This document shows, one piece after another, positions 57,121 through 64,000 of a stretch of DNA of 64,000 nt. The stretch comes from Sipunculus nudus (lineage: Eukaryota > Annelida > Sipuncula > Golfingiida > Sipunculidae): NCBI GenBank assembly GCA_026874595.1, contig CM049316.1, positions 73,005,176 through 73,069,175 of the forward strand, read 5' to 3'. Position 1 is the stretch's first letter, and each line of letters opens with the position of its first letter. A program made the position numbers and the translations under genes. Below the pieces are notes generated by a model. That model worked only from the letters and a program-made list of their open reading frames with translations, was not told where the DNA came from and did no database searches.

Positions 57121-57777
57121 TCATGGTGTATGTTCATAAAACATGTTTTCCTGTAGAAAAGAACATTGATAGATAAAGTTATAGAAGTATATGCAGACAA
57201 TTGCAGGTACAGTCGCCATACAAAACATTATATATATGGTATAGAAACTAAAGGATAGGTATATTTTGTCTCTGGGAATATGAGTATATATAATTGTAAT
57301 CAACAATCCTCGAATGTTGTTTAAGAATTGTTCAATACAAGAATTCGTATAGTTAATTAAGATACAAACCCAAAAATCAGCTTTTTGATAAAACTTGGAA
57401 ACCTTAAATGGGTTATCCTTTAAATGTTGCACCCTCGCATCAAGACGAATTGCGTAACCTGGAAATTTGTATTGACTGATTGATCCACATAAATTAAAAG
57501 ACGTATTACTGGAAGCATGTTCAGCACAACAGAAAGACTGCAACTTGACTAATTTAATACTAATTTTACTTGGCGCCAAATATATGTGTTTATCTCGTAG
57601 ATGCCTGGCAAGATGGCTAATACGACATGCAGCTTCAATTTGCAAACCAGACGCATTAAATGCATATGCAATTATATAATAATGGCTTAATTTAAGCAAA
57701 TCCAAATATATTTGACAGCAGACAGCAGCATCCATTATCAAACGATTCAACCAACAAAAACTTACAGTTCTATCCAT
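57121..57777 (-). CDS. Unrecognised 218-codon open frame
   Basis: The longest ATG-started frame outside the transporter and the minisatellite. It opens MDRTVSFCWLNRLIMDAAVC, is Cys- and aromatic-rich, and has a hydrophobic stretch near residues 170-205 (FYTIYIMFCMATVPAIVCIY) that could span a membrane. I recognise no domain, no signal peptide and no flanking splice sites. In DNA this AT-rich a frame of this length is unusual but possible by chance, and codon usage is AT-driven throughout. Treat it as an orphan candidate only. Confidence 0.25.
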   Translation of the reverse strand: MDRTVSFCWLNRLIMDAAVCCQIYLDLLKLSHYYIIAYAFNASGLQIEAACRISHLARHLRDKHIYLAPSKISIKLVKLQSFCCAEHASSNTSFNLCGSISQYKFPGYAIRLDARVQHLKDNPFKVSKFYQKADFWVCILINYTNSCIEQFLNNIRGLLITIIYTHIPRDKIYLSFSFYTIYIMFCMATVPAIVCIYFYNFIYQCSFLQENMFYEHTP

Positions 57778-60280
57778 ACAACTAATTAATATGGGTAATG
57801 TTAAGTCATGGGAATCAGATATAGGAATATAGATCTAATAGGCCCGGGAGCAAAAGAAAAATGGTGGCTTTTTATTCTAAAAAAAAGCACCGCCGTATGA
57901 TAATGCATACATGATGTGCTTAAATAGCTGATCGGATATTTATTAGATAACATATACTAGAAATAATAAATAAAACAATGAATTTCATCTGTATTGTATG
58001 ACAACGTAACTGAATAGAAGCTTTAAAAATACCAGTAATAAACTTTAATGAAGCCCCATGAGCTTTTAAAGAACATGTAAGAATATATAAGAAGACAAAG
58101 AATACGTTTGGTCAAGTTTGCTCCCTTAGGTCATCTTGTAGATCATCTTGAAACCAAAACACGCTCTTTTCAATATACATTCATCAAAAGTTTACATCCT
58201 TGTTCTAAAGGCAACGTTTATCACAGATAAAATGAACGTTACCTAGATATCTGTACCGGACATATCCACATAATTGATTTATTCAGAAGAGGGTATCGTG
58301 CACAAATGAAAAACTGCAACTTGCATATATGTATACTGATATTACATAATGTGAAAGCTTTGTATTCATCTCAAGAGAGCAGATCAAGAAAAGTAACGCA
58401 ACATGCAGGTTACATTTGCATACCTAACACACATTAATAATAATATGGATGGTCAATTCCAAAGCAAGCCCTGATGTGTACAGATTAAAAGCACAATTTA
58501 AAAGTTCCCTCCAAGGATAATTGGATTAACTGAATAAGTACAAGTGTAACGTCCTTTAATATACGCGGGATTTGTTATTTCTAAGGTAAAAATAGTGTTC
58601 AGGAAAAATGTCTTGAAAATGTCTGAGCCTAGCCAGCCCTAGGGGATTCCTCAGAAAGAAAAAAAAATGGTTTCAAATAAGAGAATACTCAGTTGTAAGA
58701 CACTGTAGAAAGAAAGACAGCGATGATAAATATGAATAGCTTAAAAATGTTGATATCATTTTTACAAGTATCAGATTTCTAGACAATTATAGCGTTCCTT
58801 AACCTATAATATATAAAATTAAATACTTAAGGGTAGTTTACATTCCTGGGGTACTTTTTAATCGGTTATATGAAAACAATTTAAAACGGGCAGAAAAGCC
58901 TTTGTACGGAAACTGTTTGAAGTTAGTTTATACACACACAAGAGAGGGTCGCGTTTTCCTTTGAGAGAAAAACAAATGTTGAATCATTTAATCAAAATAA
59001 ACTCTTCTAACTGTAACCTGGGCATTATTACTATAAATGAAATATATACAACATGAAATATGTTAATATGACCGCTGTATATGAATCGGACATTCCATTT
59101 TACAAAGTACCCTGTTGAAAAAGACCATAGAACATAAACAAATAATTTTTAGAGCCTCACCTGGAATTCTAAGAAAGTTTGTAGTGTTTGCCCATTAAAG
59201 AGAGAGACTTGTCGTCCTCTAAGAGTGTGTAAACACGCGGAATTCAAGCTCTAATTAAACTGATTGCAGCCGGTGCAAATATCTACCAGCGGACATGAAC
59301 ATTAATTGCTCATCAAATGCAGATGTCCCGAAAACTGATCTGAAATAAAAAGCAACGTCACAGATTTTAAACATGGGCGGATAGATGGTTTCAAAAGATG
59401 GGAGTGTGGGCTGAGCACCATAGACTAGGTAGAAAAGTGTTCCGGAAATGATAGGGGGCTTCTCGCAAGCGGCAATATTTTGTGAAAACGGCGCGAGACG
59501 TACATTTGTTGGTATTATTAGTGTATTATTCTGTTGATCAGATTTTGTAGGTTGAAAAATAAGGTGCGTGCCAGCTACATTACACATGAGCCCTTCCCTA
59601 GCAAAATAAATACGTGTGGATACAAAGGTAAGCGAGGACACCCTTTGACTCTTATTGATAATGGTCTACCGCGGTCTATACTGATTACGAGTTATTCAAT
59701 AACACACAAACCTGCAAACCTTTGACTCAAAATGATCAAGATGCTATCATTCTTAATTATACACGTGATGTTCATGACCATGAATCAATTAATCCCGATA
59801 ATAACATCATCTAAAGGTAAGTGTGACCTGCATTACAAAGAATAAACTCATCATAACTGGTTTGTGTATCTGACGTGATAATCACCTTAAATCATATTAT
59901 GGAATCCTATAGACCTGCTGTACCAGACAAAATGCACTCACGTGTCTTCTCCAAGATGATAGATTTTCACCAACTTAGCAAAGGAAGTTTATGTGTATGC
60001 TGACACTTGTTTTCTTTAGGTGTACAGTATTATTCAAACTTCGTTGAAAAACACGACTAAGAATATGTTAATGTTAGTGCCCAATACACTTCCCTTCCAC
60101 GAGTACACCTTTCTTAATAAAGTGTATAGCTGCCATATTTGCATACAAGTACATGGCCACCAATAAGCAAGCCGCAAGACGTTCTGAGGTTGAACATTGC
60201 CATTTCTTCTAGGATACATATATATGTCCCATGTCCAAATTTTTTTTTTTTTTTTTTTGTATTTGAATAAAGGTTTACTT
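57778..60280. other. Intergenic or first-intron DNA
   Basis: If the 5' exon near 60283 belongs to the transporter, this stretch is its first intron. The minus frame at 59255-59641 (128 codons) has no recognised domain. A T19 run lies at about 60240-60258. Confidence 0.45.
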
Positions 60281-60282
60281 AC

Positions 60283-60309
60283 CTCCGTTTCAACCTTATG
60301 ATCGTTCAT
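60283..60309 (-). other. Possible 5' exon of the transporter gene
   Basis: On the minus strand ATGAACGATCATAAGGTTGA ends in a perfect donor, ACGGAG|GTAAGT, at 60282/60281. Read from that ATG it gives MNDHKVETE in phase 0, but the transporter exon at 54602 needs phase 1, so if spliced together this would be 5' UTR. A CCAAT-type motif (CTGATTGGACC on the minus strand, about 60427-60437) lies upstream, consistent with a promoter. The link is inferred from position and splice signal only. Confidence 0.3.
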
Positions 60310-60439
60310 ATGTGCTACGCTCTTTACACAGCCCTTTAACTATAGGCCTACTTCCCATATGGTAAGCGCTGTTTGTTATGACCTCGAATCCGGAATTACT
60401 ACACCAGAGAGGAGCACTGTATTTTGGTCCAATCAGATG

Positions 60440-61381
60440 AGACCTTGTGCTGGAAACACGGCCAAGCGAGGAATACACGGAGCCAAGCATGCTCATTTCG
60501 TTTTGAGTGACAGCTCATCGCCCCGGTAACCGTATGAACAGACCACAGGCTCAGTGAGAATTACCACAGACGTGGTTTACTTAGGGCCTTCGGCACATAG
60601 GATGCCCGATCGGTGAGCTTTAATTCAACGAAATGTATCAACAAAGTTGCGTGCACACCTCGCTGGCTGGTTTCATTTCTGCAGACACCAGACAAATGGC
60701 TACGCTAACACAGTCATACTGTCAGAATCGAATCGGTCGACGATGCGAGAATGCAGAGGGAACAATTAAAATTCGAACGTAAACTTGTCTTCAAACGGCG
60801 CTGAAAGCGCAGCTATGGGCGGAGCCAGGATGCCTGTCGCGTGTTTGTTTATTGACATCTGGTTGGCTGCTTGTCACATCATACGCACGTTTGTTCAGCG
60901 GACAACGAACCGCCATCTGGTGTCTAAATATATCATAAACGATCAACGTTAACAGCGTGAATATCAGTTGCTTCTTTAGAAGCGTAAGATTTCCGCTGCC
61001 TCGGGAGCGTAATATGTGCTTGTTAATATATTTGACACAAGAAACCAACAACATATTTTATTTCCAAGATTTATTCTTGGTCGCCTTCACCAAGTATTCA
61101 TCTTAAGCGTCATCAAAAAGCCAAGATAGACAGATTACGTGGAACCAGCCATTTGCAGATATTGCTATATATTGTTCTCTTATAATCAGACAGAGGCGAC
61201 ACCTGCTGGTAGCACTACAATAACTACCATGTAATGTGAAGTGACTTCCTCTGGTGTAGGATGGCATCTGGAAGTATACCTATCCAGAGAGAACAAGTGC
61301 TATTGTCCATTAAGCAAAAACCTTACGCTCGGATGCAATACTAGCAAAAGGCTGGTTCCATGGCATCTGTCCATCCAGATT
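60440..61381. other. Possible promoter region and intergenic DNA
   Basis: Locally higher GC from about 60400 to 60850, fitting a promoter-proximal zone of the minus-strand transporter. No exon recognised. The 87-codon minus frame at 60791-61054 is unsupported. Confidence 0.35.
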
Positions 61382-61491
61382 TTCTGTGCAGTCAAATATG
61401 TTTAATGAGCCAATATAGTGGAATATAAATGTAAAAGATTTTGTCTGACAGAAAGGTTGGCTGTCTGAAGGGCAGAAAACCCAATAAAAGC
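61382..61491 (+). repeat. Dispersed repeat, copy 2
   Basis: Same-orientation relative of 45326-45441: TTCTGTGCAGTCAAATATG, TTAATGAGCCAATAT, GGAATATAAATGTAAAAGAT, TTGTCTGACAGAAAGGTTGG, GAAGGGCAGAAAACCCAATA. Small indels only. Confidence 0.8.
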
Positions 61492-62804
61492 TGTTCTACC
61501 GAGTGAACCTGTTTTTGGTTTGTCAGGGGCTCAGCAAACAGGAGGTGAAATGTCAACAGCCGAGTTTGCTGTCCTCAGCACTGGGCGAGACATAGCTTGG
61601 TGGGTATGTCTGGTATGCAGCCAGTACAGTATACCGTGAATAAGTGAATGGGCGGTTGACAGAAATATGGTATTAATGGAGAATTAAGATCTGTCCAGTG
61701 GACAGCAGGTTGGTAATTTGAATCCTGTAAAATAAGTAAGTACATGTACATATTTTATAATAGAGTATTGCTAGAAATATATTGTTTTGCTTATATAATC
61801 CATCACGTCACCTTAGCAGAATTGGCCTAACTCTATGTGTAAAATGCATGCCATGATAATATACCGTGTCATTAGAAGGCAAGCCTGTATAATCAAGTTG
61901 TCAAATATATCCTAAATCTATGAATGTTTGTATGCACCAGTTAACTTTATAATGATGTTTCTTAGAGTTAGATTTGGATATTTAGTGAGCTGTATTACAG
62001 TAAACAATGTATCCATGCTGGAACTTCATGAGATTTAACAGAGTAAGAATATGATTAGAGATTGTTCTTGCTGAAAGACGATGAACATTCACATTGTATA
62101 TGAGCAAATGAAAAGGTACAACGTGAAAAATGATTTCCACTTGTTGTTTTACCCACTTCTAGCCTAATTTTAAGTGCAATGTGCGCGAATTATTTTCTCC
62201 AATTTCATTAAACCAGCGGGAAAACTCGTCTGGTTTTGCAGTGTTTTGCCCGCGTGATAGGTCCGGCTGAATAAGAAATCCTCTCGGACCCTCATATGAC
62301 TAGCTGGCAGGGCCGACGGAATTTGCATACTCTTCTAGTATATGAGATTATTTTAGGGTTTGACACTTAAGGGGAAACATGACACTTTAAACTTCCAATG
62401 GAAATCAAATAATATTTTGTGTGTTGAATATTCATGAAAAGTTAATGTGAAAAACGAAATGAAAAATAGGGGTCAATGTGCTTGTTTTTTTAAATAAGGG
62501 GACATGAAAATTTGTGTTTTTTGTTGTTTTTATATGATGTTTTAACTATAGAGAAAGTAATTGTTTGTAATTTAAAAAAAAATGACCAATGTAAATTTTA
62601 TTATTTTCATGGTGGATGAAGTTTATAACATATACAATAATATCGTTAAATAAAAAGTATATGTCAATGAACTAATTTTTTCAATAAACGCAGTTTTGTA
62701 ATGAAAATTGGTTACAAAATATTGTTTATAGCATTCCCTGCAGATGGCGCTAAAGGCAGGTTAAGTGAGGCGTTCGGCTTTTTTCGTTGGTACCACGATG
62801 GCAG
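61492..62804. other. Intergenic DNA, no gene seen
   Basis: No exon or element end recognised between the dispersed repeat and the foldback element. Confidence 0.5.
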
Positions 62805-63357
62805 GTACAGAGATAGACTGGTACCCCGCTCTATTATGGCACCGCTGCTCTAGGTCAATCATAGAGACGGGCGTACAACGCCATCTTATATACTCCTGGG
62901 AGACTGGTTCCAACTACAGTATGTATATTATATGATTAAAAAATAAGCATTTCCGTTGCTCAGAGAAGTTTTAAAAAGTTGGCTGTACATTACGTTTGAC
63001 TTTAATGATTAGATAAGTAGATATTAATTATAAATCACTGCTACGCACAGTGGAATATCAAAGATCCAGTATATCCTTTATCTATACATCCATCATTCAA
63101 TTTTTATGCAACAACTTATTCTTCAATATTTGAAAACTAGAAATAACTAAAGAAAGTTATTTTATTGGAAATCTTCATGGATTATCAACCAGGATCGCGT
63201 GAACGTCCATGACAACCGGTCTGAGCGTGCAAACTGAAGTTGGAACCAGTCTATAGGTAACTCAGGAGTTGCAACTCGGAGTATTTAAGATGGCGTTGTA
63301 CGCCTGTCTCTATGCTTGGCTAAGGGCCATAATAGAGCAGGGTACCAGTCTAGTACA
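62805..63357. mobile_element. Foldback element with arms of about 115-125 bp
   Basis: Left arm 62805-62920 and right arm 63233-63357 are reverse complements. For example, left GGGCGTACAACGCCATCTTA against right TTAAGATGGCGTTGTACGCC; left GACTGGTTCCAACTACAGT against right ACTGAAGTTGGAACCAGTC; left CGCTCTATTATGGC against right GCCATAATAGAGCAG. The right arm has an extra segment of about 20 bp. The arms flank about 310 bp of AT-rich sequence. Frames starting at 63269 and 63316 begin inside the right arm, so their N termini are not real protein. A non-autonomous foldback/MITE-like insertion is the simplest reading. Confidence 0.82.
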
Positions 63358-63358
63358 G

Positions 63359-63483
63359 AGATCGCCGAGGACATACGAAAAATGTACGAAGACACCCGAT
63401 TGGTATATTTTGCTGGGCAAAACGTGCAGGTGCAGAAGTCATCCGGGGACTTTCAGCCATGTTTATTATTTGAAAAGAAGCGG
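63359..63483 (+). CDS. Candidate exon 1 of an unrecognised protein
   Basis: Reads EIAEDIRKMYEDTRLVYFAG, QNVQVQKSSGDFQPCLLFEK and KR, ending at a donor CGG|GTAGGA in phase 0. A possible acceptor TCTAGTACAG lies exactly at the edge of the foldback arm. Composition is balanced and protein-like, unlike chance frames in this window. The phase matches the next candidate exon across an 86-bp intron. No family recognised. Confidence 0.4.
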
Positions 63484-63569
63484 GTAGGAAGTTCTTCACC
63501 TTATTGGAATTTAACCAATATAACATAAAGATGTTAACTTGTTGTCATCTCGTAACTGTTTATAGGCAG

Positions 63570-63836
63570 AGTAGAGATGACAACACTCGTGAAAGCTACA
63601 ATTCAAAACGGACATTTGGAAGTGGAACATTCATGCGGACGACTATAGATCTACCAGTGCCAGTGATGCAGTATGGCAGTATCACTTGTGTCAGGCGGGT
63701 AAACACTGGTAAACTGATGGCGTTTGAAACAGAGTTGGTCAAGAAAAATGGGGCAATGTCACCTGACTGGTCTACCTGTTTTAAAGTAACACGACCTCTG
63801 ACAATTTATGGTAACAGTGATACAAATGGAAAATAA
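63570..63836 (+). CDS. Candidate exon 2 of an unrecognised protein
   Basis: After the acceptor GTTTATAGGCAG it reads SRDDNTRESYNSKRTFGSGT, FMRTTIDLPVPVMQYGSITC, VRRVNTGKLMAFETELVKKN and GAMSPDWSTCFKVTRPLTIY, then GNSDTNGK and TAA at 63834. A donor-like TATG|GTAACA at about 63812 could end the exon earlier. Beyond the stop, another frame reads KYHHYMNAGNDVTDKTATLR and QQDVQCIDGLE up to a donor-like GAG|GTATGC (63950). The coding sequence may therefore continue, by splicing or after a frameshift, past the window edge. The domain is not known to me. Confidence 0.42.
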   Translation, partial: SRDDNTRESYNSKRTFGSGTFMRTTIDLPVPVMQYGSITCVRRVNTGKLMAFETELVKKNGAMSPDWSTCFKVTRPLTIYGNSDTNGK

Positions 63837-64000
63837 TTCTTGAAACAAAATACCATCATTACATGAATGCGGGAAATGATGTGACAGACAAAACTGCAAC
63901 ACTACGCCAGCAGGATGTCCAGTGCATTGATGGATTGGAGGTATGCAAATAATACACGTGCATCTGCGTTGTTGTTATAATGTATGATCATGACAAACTG
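63837..64000 (+). other. Possible continuation of the right-end gene
   Basis: A frame open from about 63815 to 63957 contains MNAGNDVTDKTATLRQQDVQ, which is protein-like and offset from the preceding exon's frame. It may be the next exon or the frameshifted remainder. The window ends before this can be resolved. Confidence 0.3.

Noticed and set aside
59255-59641. Retroelement integrase fragment, from the words YLVYGAQPTLPS
   Set aside because: The match to the integrase YGRxPxLP motif is short and none of the surrounding integrase residues or other retroelement motifs are present.
63269-63352. N-terminal coding sequence MQLGVFKMALYACLY and MAKGHNRAGYQSS
   Set aside because: These residues come from the right arm of the foldback element, whose reverse complement lies at 62805-62920.

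Overview
The window looks like AT-rich, gene-poor nuclear DNA from an invertebrate animal, most likely a bivalve or other mollusc. Three things support this: split genes with ordinary GT-AG introns and animal-type products, a dense mix of tRNA-derived SINEs, LTRs, a LINE remnant and small inverted-repeat elements, and many (TA)n microsatellites. The species cannot be fixed from the sequence. No prokaryotic operon, CRISPR array, rRNA or intact tRNA gene was seen.

Layout. 1-3970 is a minisatellite of about 30 bp per unit with higher-order duplication. 3971-11660 is AT-rich DNA with decayed repeats. 11664-14555 (+) holds three exons of an NKAPD1-like gene whose middle exon changes reading frame; its last intron carries two SINE copies. 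16519-17224 (+) and 34415-35294 (-) are two solo-LTR-like copies of one family. 17225-29300 is gene-free as far as can be seen, with a 36-bp minisatellite and a TIR element inserted in a TA microsatellite. 29312-29875 is a broken LINE endonuclease. 31579-32861 (+) is a C-type lectin-like locus with an in-frame stop. 35295-51300 is mostly repeats (two inverted-repeat elements, one SINE with target-site duplication, two diverged tandem duplications) plus one candidate terminal exon at 42515-42754.

51310-54602 (-) is the best gene: three phase-matched exons of an MFS transporter of the MFSD4B/NaGLT1 (sodium-dependent glucose transporter 1-like) family, with a possible 5' exon near 60283. 55148-56025 holds G-run and other tandem duplications, and 57121-57777 (-) is an unexplained 218-codon open frame. 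The right end has a foldback element (62805-63357) directly abutting two phase-matched candidate exons of an unrecognised protein (63359-63836).

The genes do not form a functional cluster: a nuclear NKAP-domain protein, a lectin-like protein and a membrane transporter sit several kb apart on both strands. No hallmark of a new defence or biosynthetic system was found. The more unusual signals are the minisatellite carrying a consensus 5' splice site in nearly every unit, the foldback/exon junction at the right end, and the two disrupted genes.
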